Shown here in pieces: positions 61,015 through 64,000 of a DNA stretch of 64,000 nucleotides; position 1 is the stretch's first letter, and every line of letters begins with the position of its first letter. Below the pieces are notes generated by a model. The model was not told the origin of the DNA and made no database searches. It worked only from the letters and a program-made list of their open reading frames with translations. Source of the stretch: Dendrophyllia cribrosa. Lineage: Eukaryota; Cnidaria; Anthozoa; Scleractinia; Dendrophylliidae. The translations under genes were made by a program, and so were the position numbers. The stretch is taken from assembly GCA_024195265.1 (NCBI GenBank), contig JAJLRJ010000002.1, forward strand, positions 21,658,570 to 21,722,569, read 5' to 3'.

Positions 61015-62285
61015 GACGATGGTAATAGTGATGATAAGGATGATGATAGCGATGATGATAGCGATGGAGATGGTGGTAGTGATGATAATGATGAGAATGA
61101 TGATGGGGATGATATTAATGACGGCGACAATGATAATAGCCATGGCGATGACACTGAGCTTGGTAACGTTATCACTTGAGAAGGTATCAACGTAATTATC
61201 ATACTGGATGGACTTGTTGACAGCGATTCATGCTCAAACGCCGTCGATGGCATTGGAGCTGCTGATGCAGTTCCTGTATTGTTAGAGAGATTGGAATCCG
61301 TGACTGAAATCACCAAAGTGCTTTGAGGCACAAAGCTTGCTATGGTTGCACTTGTGTGGTGAAAATCAGCTGTGGACGGGATGAAGAGTGGGGTTGTACT
61401 CTGAATGACAGTGGAGCTGTTTGGAGATATAGTTCGACTTTTTAAGATAAATTCTATTCCTCTCCATTCAAGGTAATGAATAACAATTACTTGTGACATT
61501 GGACATGTAAAGTTTCCCTGTGTGTCCTCAGCAAACTCATCTTCATCGACTGCGATAGAACAAAAACATGAACAGAATTAATAATTAACATAAGGCCTAG
61601 GTAACACTTATTTGCTAAAACGGATAAATGGCTAAACGCGTTGCGAAAATAGCAACAAAAGTGGTGAGAGATTGCTCGATAGCATAGACATTCTATTTAT
61701 TTTAACAACTGAGGGAGATGGGCCTGATTTTCCATACAAAAGGAAAGTGCCTATTTTTCTCCACAATCTATTAGACAACCAATGTAGGTTGGATATTTCA
61801 TAGCACTCGGAACTGGACTGCTGCAATATATGAAGCGAAATACAGCTCAGGTAGTGGAGCTACGCAGATGGATATCACTATCAGTATTTATCATTTCTTT
61901 ATCTTTTTCTATCAGATATATATCCGCAGTTCAATCTACGTTGTCAATCTTAAATTTTTTATTGACAATCCAACAAACTTTTTCAACTTACGTGTTTTAC
62001 AGCTGTAAGATATGTTCAAATAATTGGTGTTATTCCCACTGCAAGGCGAGTCCAGCTCATCATATGATCCATTAATAACACAAGATGACTTCCCCTGACA
62101 GACTGGCAATACTCGCCAGCTCAGGTCAATAGACGCATCGCACGTTGGTATTGCTTGCCCGCCAAGGCATGTGACGTTGTCAGAGCGTCCATATAAGGCG
62201 GACTGGATGAATATCTTGGAATTGTTATAGCACGTGATAGACGTTAAGTCTAAAGCACACACCTCGACAAACGATGCTGGGTATG
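26917..62285 (-). CDS. Gene B: polycystin-1-type SUEL/TSP1/PKD/REJ/GPS/PLAT receptor-channel, exons 2-22 (5' end off window)
   Basis: Twenty-one coding exons were joined by hand on the minus strand. Every acceptor is AG, every donor GT, and every phase agrees, so with one base from the missing exon 1 the visible coding length is exactly 3,690 codons including the TAG stop at 26917-26919. Domain order (visible residues): SUEL 1-98, SUEL with Ser-rich insert 98-478, TSP1 478-537, SUEL 537-639, SUEL 639-734, TSP1 734-791, SUEL 791-877, SUEL 877-960, TSP1 960-1016, PKD-like repeats about 1017-1575, REJ about 1578-2026, GAIN 2027-2527, GPS and TM1 2528-2606, PLAT and TM2-5 2607-3058, TM6 3059-3133, TOP domain and TM7-11 3134-3689. 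This is the layout of PKD1, PKD1L2 and sea-urchin sperm REJ receptors; PKD1L2 is closest because it also carries a SUEL lectin. By family, it should be a plasma-membrane or ciliary receptor cleaved at the GPS. Ligand and partner are unknown. Extra small exons could be missed. Confidence 0.9.
28545..29136. mobile_element. Inverted pair of a common MITE (GAAAACTGC family) in gene B intron 21
   Basis: A copy at about 28545-28760 and a reverse-complement copy at about 28840-29136 share AATCTCGCGCCACTTTCTC, GCGCTTGGCGCCGGC and TGTGATTGGTCAGAGTAATT. Together they form a ~590-bp imperfect palindrome. A single complete copy is at 41080-41311 and a truncated one at 32100-32222. Confidence 0.8.
29191..29520. 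mobile_element. MITE with AAAGGGGCTATGTCAC termini
   Basis: AAAGGGGCTATGTCAC and GTGACAATGCCCCTTT are imperfect inverted ends of a 330-bp non-coding segment in intron 21. Interior words (GGATGGAAATGGATTGCA) recur near 46022. Confidence 0.65.
29633..30231. mobile_element. PIF/Harbinger-like MITE built of CAACATGTTG words
   Basis: About 35-bp TIRs (AGGCCTGTACAAACGAACGC against GCGTTCGTTTGCACGGGCCT), bordered by TTA on both sides. A 3-bp TTA/TWA target and AGGC-type ends fit PIF/Harbinger. Many CCAACAT/ATGTTGG words and a (TAA)n run at about 29771-29796 are inside. Confidence 0.7.
30594..30710. repeat. 18-bp minisatellite (about 6-7 units)
   Basis: Units of the type GGGGTATGTTGGTAATA with substitutions, tandem, in gene B intron 21. 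Confidence 0.85.
30711..31225. other. Gene B intron 21, 5' part; nothing recognised
   Basis: AT-rich, with CCCGCAA/AAATTTAGTGGCAAAT-type short words but no repeat structure or coding motif. Confidence 0.5.
31226..31400 (-). CDS. Gene B exon 21: start of polycystin TOP domain
   Basis: A 175-bp phase 0-1 exon (acceptor CTTCCCTTTAG, donor GTAAGA). It encodes VWFWAMNSFIPTIF, WYNG and MIDRCSALVGMARIRQLRIK, the conserved run leading into the TOP domain (family pattern: R-x-R-Q-x-R-x-K/R). Continues directly in exon 22. Confidence 0.9.
31401..32099. other. Gene B intron 20; no gene
   Basis: A tRNA box A-like word (GTGAGTGGTTAGCACG near 31691) without a matching box B is the only feature noticed. 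Confidence 0.4.
32100..32222. mobile_element. Truncated GAAAACTGC-family MITE
   Basis: Shares GCGCTTGGCGCC, GTATTTGCTTCAAG and TGTTGTGATTGGCCAAA with the copies at 28545 and 41080. It ends about 70 bp from exon 20. Confidence 0.6.
32291..32515 (-). CDS. Gene B exon 20: transmembrane helix 6
   Basis: A 225-bp phase 0-0 exon (acceptor TTTCAACAG, donor GTAAGA). It encodes an acidic start (FDDNDACGDEC), a basic cytoplasmic run (KDLKKAKLKRMKEMKSSQI), the helix DVVLYSTFLLLLLVVAYGHR and an extracellular start (AYEMTNHLENQLSLS). This is the conserved segment that opens the six-helix channel unit in polycystins. Confidence 0.92.
33066..34421 (-). CDS. Gene B exon 19: PLAT domain and TM2-5
   Basis: A 1356-bp phase 0-0 exon (acceptor TTTTAATCACAG, donor GTAAGA). 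It starts with a PLAT/LH2 domain: YSYEITISTGKAKNSGTTAN, VTLIIVGEDGSS, LLYLHIWHDNSG, WNLDHVVIRD, KWSFMCGELL. Helices follow at LSLLFCTMITNAMFY, LMIGIQSSLIIFPINLAM, YVAWVLCFVSVLASAFF and VAMFSAMLAFFV. Between the second and third of these is a ~130-residue cytoplasmic loop with a Thr/Ala/Pro run (TTAPTTAPSTAPTPEPD) and basic RRRKSS motifs, which could be phosphorylated. PLAT domains in polycystins bind lipids and regulate surface trafficking. Confidence 0.95.
34560..34975. repeat. Interspersed repeat rich in CTAGAATAGGGT words
   Basis: Begins with a G-run and GGGGGTACTCCCATATA, contains at least five copies of TCTAGAATAGGGT/TCTGGAATAGG, and ends GGCACACCCCCGCCC. Similar in style to 45268-45656. 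In intron 18. Confidence 0.6.
35047..35203. mobile_element. MITE with GGCGGCCATATTGG inner inverted repeat
   Basis: Ends GCGTTTGCACGTGACGTCAG and CCGCCGGTCACGTGAGC are imperfect inverted repeats enclosing 157 bp; about 37 bp from the exon 18 donor. Confidence 0.7.
35240..35476 (-). CDS. Gene B exon 18: GPS cleavage site and TM1
   Basis: A 237-bp phase 0-0 exon (acceptor TTTATTTCCTAG, donor GTAATA). It encodes the end of the GPS motif, CRCKHLTSFGG; with CSYWNP and GGCR from exon 17 this gives the full C-x-x-W...GC...C-x-C-x-HL^T pattern, cleavage expected between Leu and Thr. After a 25-residue linker comes the first helix, MAVLATIIAVFLFYLVVVVW, then basic residues (ARRADIRDRD), placing PLAT in the cytoplasm. 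Confidence 0.95.
35740..36940. other. Gene B intron 17, repeats only
   Basis: Holds a box B-like antisense word (GACTTGAACCCGGGACC near 35880), an (AAT)n tract at 36257-36281, a CT-rich run near 36390-36430 and a (TA)n tract at 36515-36543. No coding sequence recognised. Confidence 0.5.
36941..37693 (-). CDS. Gene B exon 17: GAIN domain C-terminal part with furin-like sites
   Basis: A 753-bp phase 0-0 exon (acceptor TTTTTTGCAG, donor GTAAGA). It encodes YIPTNPFTWDES (the conserved NPF-W of GAIN regions in this family) and IDIQIPFATLP, and ends in the first half of the GPS, IGCSYWNP then GGCR. About 55 residues before the GPS two R-x-K-R motifs occur, SRQKRD (codons within 37139-37168) and GRSKRS (37110-37130), both matching the proprotein-convertase consensus. 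N-glycosylation sequons are frequent. Confidence 0.92.
37882..37903. repeat. Poly-G tract
   Basis: A run of about 22 G in intron 16; C-runs follow at 38059-38091. Confidence 0.9.
38381..38688. mobile_element. TIR element (CCGTAAATGCTCGA termini, TA flanks), 308 bp
   Basis: Ends CCGTAAATGCTCGAATTAGC and CTTCGAGCATTTACGG, with TA on both sides. It is nested in a second repeat whose halves (GCCCGGCCACCAAC... ACCGGGCCAGCC and AACCGAGCCAGCCCGGTC) lie on either side. Confidence 0.8.
38794..39027 (-). CDS. Gene B exon 16: GAIN region
   Basis: A 234-bp phase 0-0 exon (acceptor CTACATCAG, donor GTATAC). Encodes a helix-like start (NRNMEAFDRVAEAVFNKQLSG) then ILSCRRASG, and YVNPVVAGAARVQFPEIEAF continuing to VDIQ. 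Fits the GAIN-A/B transition; no isolated motif is diagnostic, placement rests on phase and order. Confidence 0.85.
39398..39520. mobile_element. Short MITE, CAGTGGYGGATCTAGG family
   Basis: Ends CAGTGGTGGATCTAGG and CCCGCTACTG; related to the ATTAG-flanked elements at 7565 and 62339. Confidence 0.5.
39608..39799 (-). CDS. Gene B exon 15: GAIN-A helical segment
   Basis: A 192-bp phase 0-0 exon (acceptor TTTCTGTAG, donor GTTCGA, a weak donor). Encodes ATDKLDNMIAFLVNKSLDD, GAVNLVSAVFNILMSAS and NHLTQDDDRNK. The helix-rich composition fits the first GAIN subdomain. Confidence 0.8.
39946..40107. mobile_element. MITE built of GTTGCGCGCAAC palindromes
   Basis: Ends AGTGCAACTTGCAA and AAAGTTGCACT are loosely inverted. 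At least four CGTTGCGCGCAAC-like words are inside. Similar in style to the CAACATGTTG element at 29633. Confidence 0.5.
40245..40276. repeat. (TTA)n microsatellite
   Basis: About ten TTA units, followed by degenerate AT-rich sequence. Confidence 0.85.
40797..41045. repeat. Tandem duplication, ~165-bp period
   Basis: TCGTTCGCTCG(C/C)CCAGTCTCGCCGAGCTTG and CGCCCGCTCGACTGACT recur at 40800-40865 and 40965-41030. The open frame through both is a by-product of GC-rich repeat sequence. Confidence 0.75.
41080..41311. mobile_element. Complete GAAAACTGC-family MITE, ~232 bp
   Basis: Ends AGAGCAGTTTC and GAAAACTGC are inverted; the interior matches 28545-28760. About 60 bp from exon 14. Confidence 0.75.
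41373..41498 (-). CDS. Gene B exon 14: GAIN-A segment
   Basis: A 126-bp phase 0-0 exon (acceptor TTTTCTTCAG, donor GTACAA). Encodes VRYTVIEKVSGIPTSTMSD and VASMIAAAGEVKQQVNSTAQ, helical and Ala-rich. Assigned by splice sites, phase and position. Confidence 0.8.
42192..42351. mobile_element. TTAA-flanked MITE, ~160 bp
   Basis: AGACCCAGTATCACCCA and TGGGTGATACTGGGCCT are inverted ends, bordered by TTAA at 42188-42191 and 42352-42355. An 18-bp T-run is inside. Confidence 0.75.
42606..43258. mobile_element. TTAA-flanked element with GGATGTTCGCGC termini, 653 bp
   Basis: GGATGTTCGCGCG and GCGCGAACGTCC are inverted ends next to TTAA at 42602-42605 and 43259-43262. No transposase. In gene B intron 13. 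Confidence 0.75.
43628..43825 (-). CDS. Gene B exon 13: start of GAIN region
   Basis: A 198-bp phase 0-0 exon (acceptor ATTTTATTGTAG, donor GTGAGT). Encodes NFSQLELDDLVLSNKSKLDF, MNIGDVNSVSELVSGVVSSL and NQKVEQSEGNLDNQE, the helical entry to GAIN after the REJ module. Confidence 0.85.
43826..44414. other. Gene B intron 12; GGAATCC-type short repeats
   Basis: Contains GATCCCGGAATAC and GATCCGGAATCC words at about 43990-44090, otherwise no feature. Confidence 0.5.
44415..45021 (-). CDS. Gene B exon 12: REJ module, second part
   Basis: A 607-bp phase 2-0 exon (acceptor TATATTCTAG, donor GTATTC). Encodes CKVNCKHLVITTD, FSWELFYRK, LKPEMTYVLRMRQESDD, YSFTTSTPPQGGNCSVFPSE and FRCSGWKTKHWPILYVF. 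The TPPQGG-x-C-x-V-x-P-x-x-G segment followed by F-x-C-x-G-W is characteristic of REJ modules in polycystin-1 and sperm receptors. Confidence 0.92.
45268..45656. repeat. Interspersed element with poly-C end, inverted GGGATGCTCCGCC ends
   Basis: GGGGATGCTCCGCCCC near 45311 and GGCGGAGCATCCCCGTG near 45593 are inverted. In between CCCTATCCTTTCATATAC-type units repeat. A poly-C run is at 45609-45644. Confidence 0.65.
45817..45837. repeat. Poly-C tract
   Basis: About 21 C in gene B intron 11. Confidence 0.9.
46346..48767 (-). CDS. Gene B exon 11: PKD-like repeats and REJ module, first part
   Basis: A 2422-bp phase 1-2 exon (acceptor CTCCTTTTTCAG, donor GTTAGT), 807 residues. About six Ig-like PKD repeats are visible from their D-x-G-D/G and Y-x-x-x-G-x-Y/F-x-(I/V) signatures: VIDWGENS...EGEYEIKLYAFN, IIFGDGWV...AGLFKVRVIVAN, a weaker third, LDMADGTI...RTFDINITAYN, LHMGDNEHS...GVYTVTFVCNN and LELGNGEG...PGRYNITWSGQN. 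REJ starts near 47083 (CSTPKVTLQN), with YGIYCIKLTLLLIN, then INASGSMDPD and LEFNWYCYN. Dozens of N-x-S/T sequons indicate heavy glycosylation. Similar arrays in polycystin-1 act in force sensing and adhesion. Confidence 0.95.
48768..49407. other. Gene B intron 10; nothing recognised
   Basis: AT-rich, no repeats or ORFs of note. Confidence 0.5.
49408..49575 (-). CDS. Gene B exon 10: thrombospondin type 1 repeat 3
   Basis: A 168-bp phase 1-1 exon (acceptor CACCTCTGCAG, donor GTTGGT). Encodes TEWSSWSNCTECG, VKTRVKTC, IAPCNFPCPG: W-x-x-W-x-x-C, basic strand and closing cysteines of TSP1. Closes the third lectin-lectin-TSP1 module. Confidence 0.92.
49866..49940. repeat. (GAT)n microsatellite
   Basis: About 24 GAT units in gene B intron 9. 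The same trinucleotide is expanded inside exon 3, but here it is non-coding. Confidence 0.95.
50075..51283 (-). mobile_element. 1.2-kb TIR transposon relic, copy 2 (inverted to 21861-23065)
   Basis: Ends TAACAGCGTAGCTC and AGCTCCGCTATTA. Nearly full-length match in the opposite orientation to 21861-23065. Its right end lies only 15-20 bp from the exon 9 donor. Confidence 0.75.
51304..51552 (-). CDS. Gene B exon 9: SUEL lectin domain 6
   Basis: A 249-bp phase 1-1 exon (acceptor TTTTTATCTAAG, donor GTGGGA). Encodes NLSCYDNMVIVTNAISWGSG, IQRICDGKRYCYVEPTR, LGDPCPDEG and WLTMYYSCQT. The C-x-GK-x-x-C, GDPC and final Y-x-C landmarks of SUEL are present; the YG-R motif is replaced by WGSG. Confidence 0.9.
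51696..52131. repeat. 436-bp direct repeat, copy 1 (intron 8)
   Basis: Matches 53919-54351 at very high identity by eye. Immediately flanked by an imperfect direct repeat of about 50 bp (TAATTAATCAGGAGGGAGCT at about 51646 and 52138). Confidence 0.9.
52132..52653. other. Gene B intron 8, 5' part; nothing coding
   Basis: A word resembling the 29280 element interior (GGATGGAAGTGAATTGCA near 52419) suggests an old MITE copy. Confidence 0.4.
52654..52911 (-). CDS. Gene B exon 8: SUEL lectin domain 5
   Basis: A 258-bp phase 1-1 exon (acceptor AACCTTTAG, donor GTGAGT). Encodes TIVCPKYDSYHTVIEIRSVF, YGNDSCP, MKRCQGRSTCYLEAS, NDSCPG and FLNVTYRCQT, a full SUEL domain. Confidence 0.92.
52912..53476. 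other. Gene B intron 7
   Basis: ORFs on both strands are short and motif-free. Words like GACCATACTGGGTCTTTGAA resemble MITE ends but no paired boundary was found. Confidence 0.4.
53477..53647 (-). CDS. Gene B exon 7: thrombospondin type 1 repeat 2
   Basis: A 171-bp phase 1-1 exon. The acceptor is CAAAGAG (an AG two bases upstream would break the frame), and the donor GTTTGG is weak. Encodes YTAWGPWSTCEACG, LRTRKRNC and CYVPCAG: W-x-x-W-x-x-C, basic strand, terminal cysteines of TSP1. Closes module two. Confidence 0.85.
53919..54351. repeat. 433-bp direct repeat, copy 2 (intron 6)
   Basis: Near-identical to 51696-52131. The two copies lie in the introns flanking exons 7 and 8. Confidence 0.9.
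54387..54452. repeat. 7-bp minisatellite (GCCCCCC)x9
   Basis: Nine near-perfect units. The minus (transcribed sense) strand reads G6C repeats, a strong G-quadruplex candidate in intron 6. Confidence 0.95.
54470..54625. mobile_element. SINE-like sequence
   Basis: CCTGTGATGGACTAGCATC followed by CTTCATGCTACAGAAACCGG resembles a SINE tail type common in cnidarians, from memory only. No clear tRNA head. Directly next to exon 6's donor. Confidence 0.4.
54649..54933 (-). CDS. Gene B exon 6: SUEL lectin domain 4
   Basis: A 285-bp phase 1-1 exon (acceptor TTTATTGCAG, donor GTAAGT). Encodes LISCPDDKQLVF, PFYGQ, FCKTSSCAISP, KECKDSNNYLTLYHSCQ. The YG and terminal L-x-L-Y-x-x-C landmarks are clear; the C-x-GK-x-x-C loop is degenerate (CKTSSC). 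Confidence 0.9.
55040..55130 (-). repeat. tRNA-derived (SINE-like) sequence
   Basis: Minus strand reads ATGGTGGTTAGAGCATC, later CACAGGTTGGAATCCTG, resembling boxes A and B at tRNA spacing. Box B has G instead of C (GGTTGGAATCC) and stems are imperfect. Lies in intron 5; likely a SINE or tRNA pseudogene. Confidence 0.5.
55276..55581 (-). CDS. Gene B exon 5: SUEL lectin domain 3
   Basis: A 306-bp phase 1-1 exon (acceptor TTTTTTACAG, donor GTAAGG). Encodes CEFMTANLSCLNETF, INDIFYGRDQGS, YERCQMRRNCTVMVS, FRDPCPG and LLKIEYSCSP. A complete SUEL domain; gene A exon 5 (1-136) is its paralogue. Confidence 0.93.
56034..56883. mobile_element. 850-bp TIR element (TAGAGGGCAAAATTA) in gene B intron 4
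   Basis: Ends TTATAATATAGAGGGCAAAA and TTTTGCCCTCTACATTATAA are inverted repeats. Gene A runs straight through this position, so the insertion is gene B-specific. The internal ORFs are short and unrecognised. Confidence 0.8.
57404..58493. repeat. 1.09-kb tetranucleotide array (TTGG/TTTG)n
   Basis: Entirely TTGG and TTTG units, in frame with no stop in several frames (giving spurious Gly/Trp/Leu/Val proteins). The orthologous spot in gene A (1026-1050) has about 25 bp. Confidence 0.95.
58791..58967 (-). CDS. Gene B exon 4: thrombospondin type 1 repeat 1
   Basis: A 177-bp phase 1-1 exon (acceptor TTGTAACAG, donor GTAAGT). Encodes EQWGSWNSCPDVCG, QVRRRVCVNPKT and CYNGCFG. Same length as gene A exon 4. 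Closes module one. Confidence 0.93.
59313..60161 (+). mobile_element. 849-bp insertion carrying a RecQ-like helicase fragment
   Basis: Present in gene B intron 3, absent in gene A. It is flanked by TAATGT on both sides (59307-59312 and 60162-60167), with one TAATGT in the empty gene A site. Inner sequences CGGCTGGACGCGTG and CACGCGTCCAGCC are inverted but lie away from the ends. Element class unknown. Confidence 0.75.
59496..59965 (+). pseudogene. RecQ-type DNA helicase fragment, frameshifted
   Basis: Frame 1 gives LKVLQRKALEKLVDGEDLFV then IQPTGSRKSFIFQSAPMIF, a Walker A with Arg for the second Gly. Another frame gives MEDQVKFLKSIGIAAEFIG, and a third AVDEAHCISH, the RecQ DEAH box. Order and spacing match helicase motifs I, Ib and II, but two frame changes make it non-functional as read. 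Confidence 0.75.
60410..61549 (-). CDS. Gene B exon 3: SUEL lectin 2 split by an expanded Ser-rich insertion
   Basis: A 1140-bp phase 1-1 exon (acceptor TTCTATCGCAG, donor GTAGGG where gene A has GTAAGG). It encodes the SUEL start (TCPMSQVIVIHYLEW) and end (CWGKRNC, FGDPYRNK, LLRIFIKHSC), separated by about 280 Ser/Thr/Pro residues. It is 111 bp (exactly 37 codons) longer than gene A exon 3, the gain being mostly in GAT/TCA units at about 60780-61030. The opposite strand reads as poly-Asp. FGDPC Cys is Tyr, as in gene A. Confidence 0.8.
61992..62285 (-). CDS. Gene B exon 2: SUEL lectin domain 1
   Basis: A 294-bp phase 1-1 exon (acceptor CATTATCAG, donor GTAAGT). Encodes VCALDLTSITC, ALYGRSDNVTC, VLPVCQGKSSCVI and NYLNISYSCKT. 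Same length as gene A exon 2, with seven substitutions. First exon of gene B inside the window; expected to follow the signal-peptide exon. Confidence 0.93.
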
Positions 62286-62338
62286 CTGATAATGAAAAAG
62301 ATTGCTCCGTCATAGGATTAAAGTTTGTGGCTTATTAG

Positions 62339-62502
62339 CATTGGCGGATCCAGGTCTCCATCGTAAGGGAGGGGAGGGGGCGGAAAGAATAAGGGGGAGG
62401 AGTGAACATTTTATCGAGTGAGACTGGAAAGGGGGCACCCGGGGCACCCGGGGCGCCCGGGGCACCCAGTCCCCCTGGGCTTCTCCCCTAGATCCGCCAC
62501 TG
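62339..62502. mobile_element. MITE with CAKTGGCGGATC termini, copy B
   Basis: Same insertion as 7565-7733, with the same ATTAG flanks (62334-62338, 62503-62507); internal GGGGCACCC units differ in number. Confidence 0.8.
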
Positions 62503-62699
62503 ATTAGCCTTGGACCTGTTTCTTATTAGCATGATGGGCTTACAATAATTACTGCCCTCCCCTCCCGCTTGTCAAGGGATGAGATCGCAGAGTTTCCTCA
62601 GCATTGTTACATATACCCGTTTACACACTTTGTTGGAAACAGCCGACTATATGAAGTAGTGTCTTGTCTAAGGAAATGAGTATGGGCACACAAATCTCG

Positions 62700-62965
62700 C
62701 ACTTCGCACACTCGCCCACTCGCTAACCACTGGAACTCGGCGCTTAGATATAATTCAGTTCATTATCATTTGTAATAACGATTTGCCCGGGGATTAGTCC
62801 CATTACAAAATATTAAAATAATAATCTTTTTTTAACCATGACAACACTCCGATCTTAATAAGATAAATTAACTTTTATGTACAAAATTCCTATATTGCGG
62901 ATGCAGTATTGACATGTCGTACATAGTCAAATAATAAAAATACATGTAAAATAGTTTTCGCCGAT
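62700..62965. other. Gene B-specific segment of intron 1
   Basis: Absent from gene A, which passes directly from the CTCGCACTTCGCA word to the GAATTGCGAAGC word. AT-rich, no clear terminal repeats. Confidence 0.5.
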
Positions 62966-63433
62966 GATTGGGCAAGAATTGCGAAGCTTCAAGTAACAAG
63001 ATGTTTATTTTTAAAATACAATATGTTTTCTTTTTCTTTCGGGTTAACAATTCTAAAAGAGGATAATAAAGAAAGCGTGTATCGAACTAGAGTACAGATA
63101 TGCAAGCATGAAATATCCTTTAGCAATCAGCGCTTCCGAGTGCTCATCCGAGATCTTTCACCTTTGGCTTTCTATTCTGTCCATGCTGGATGGTTGACAA
63201 CATTTTTATGCGTATAATTCAGTTTCCCAGCAATACAATCTTCATTATGTTACATTTACCAGTGGCACCCAACGAGAAATGTTTAGGAAAATGCTTTGAA
63301 AATGGCCTTGTTAGTACTGTTTGTACTTTAAAGGAAGCTATGTGAAAGCGAATACAGTGTGAGTAAATATTTCAGCGGCAGAAAATGTTGGGAATAAAAT
63401 CTTTTCCTCCGAATTTACGGGTAGTCCTGCACT

Positions 63434-63565
63434 TGTCCAAACGATGTCTGTGATTCGCTAGGAAAACAATAGATTTGTCCCGATGGAATAGGGATTAGGG
63501 ATAGGGGCATTGTTCAAGTGATATATCAATTGTATCGTTCGCCAATCATAGACATCGTTTGGACA
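63434..63565. mobile_element. 132-bp MITE with TGTCCAAACGATGTCT termini
   Basis: TGTCCAAACGATGTCT and AGACATCGTTTGGACA are exact inverted ends. Gene A lacks it; the surrounding GAATTTAC...GAATTTAC words suggest a host-site duplication. Confidence 0.75.
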
Positions 63566-63655
63566 GCTACGACCCCGCTTGAATTTACTAGCTACTTTGA
63601 CCTTTCCGAAAATCCTAGCTCCTAGACCCCATTCCATACGCAAAACCGTCCATTT

Positions 63656-63855
63656 CAGGGGCGTAGCTGGAAGTTTTCAAAGGGGGGGGGGGGGGGGGGG
63701 GGGTGGGGTCACACTGTATCACACCCAGGGCTCTAACCAGATTGTCATGTCGACATCCACGCTGTGTTTTAACTAAAATTATCCCACAAAGGGGGAGGGG
63801 GGTCCACCGGCACCCCAGGACCCCCCCCCCCCCCCCCCCCCTAGCTACGCCCCTG
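63656..63855. mobile_element. MITE with CAGGGGYGTAGCT termini, copy B
   Basis: Same insertion as 13271-13457 with CATTT flanks (63651-63655, 63856-63860). Its G-run (63679-63703) and C-run (63820-63840) are longer than in copy A. Confidence 0.8.
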
Positions 63856-64000
63856 CATTTTCTATACCACCGAAACTAAAAGACGTTAAATTTTCCGATG
63901 TTAGGAACGTTTGAGGCGACATTTTACTTAAGAAAAGTCTAGTTCTTTAACTAATTTATAATAAGTTTTGAGATGACCATAAGCTAGGCCTTCAGAAGTA

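Noticed and set aside
1..64000. Prokaryotic operon or defence system
   Set aside because: Spliced multi-exon genes, AT-rich introns and eukaryotic mobile elements throughout exclude a bacterial source.

Overview
This is eukaryotic, AT-rich, intron-rich DNA packed with small inverted-repeat transposons, poly-C tracts and microsatellites. Gene content (sea-urchin-egg-lectin plus REJ polycystins) and the repeat style suggest an anthozoan cnidarian, most likely a stony coral. The species cannot be named from the sequence.

The window holds two head-to-tail copies, both on the minus strand, of a giant polycystin-1-type receptor/channel gene. Gene B runs from beyond the right edge down to a stop at 26917. 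I could chain 21 coding exons (exons 2-22) whose splice sites and reading phases all agree. Together they encode about 3,689 residues: three repeats of [SUEL lectin - SUEL lectin - thrombospondin type 1], then PKD-like repeats, an REJ module, a GAIN region with a GPS autoproteolysis site, a first transmembrane helix, a PLAT domain, and ten further helices ending in a polycystin channel domain. This is the architecture of the PKD1/PKD1L2/sperm REJ-receptor family. Only the signal-peptide exon is missing; by alignment to gene A it should lie about 40-170 bp past the right edge.

Gene A occupies the left edge. Its signal-peptide exon (13643-13764), first two SUEL exons, first TSP1 exon and part of the third SUEL exon are visible; the rest runs off the left edge. 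Two upstream sites (16072-16145 and a donor at 18546) may be 5' untranslated exons. Segment 1 to about 13600 aligns to about 55445-64000, so the genes arose by tandem duplication. The lectin exon differs at 7 of 98 residues. Introns have diverged strongly through insertions, and several give filled/empty-site pairs that reveal target-site duplications.

Layout: 1-13764 gene A 5' half (introns rich in mobile elements); 13765-26916 intergenic or gene A 5' UTR region, with a broken LINE, a duplicated 350-bp segment, a 1.2-kb transposon and degenerate repeats; 26917-49600 gene B membrane, GAIN and REJ/PKD exons; 49400-62300 gene B lectin/TSP1 exons; 62300-64000 gene B intron 1. Apart from mobile-element fragments (Penelope GIY-YIG, LINE reverse transcriptase, RecQ-like helicase, an ORF in a TIR element) I see no other protein-coding gene. 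No rRNA gene, intact tRNA gene or CRISPR array is visible.
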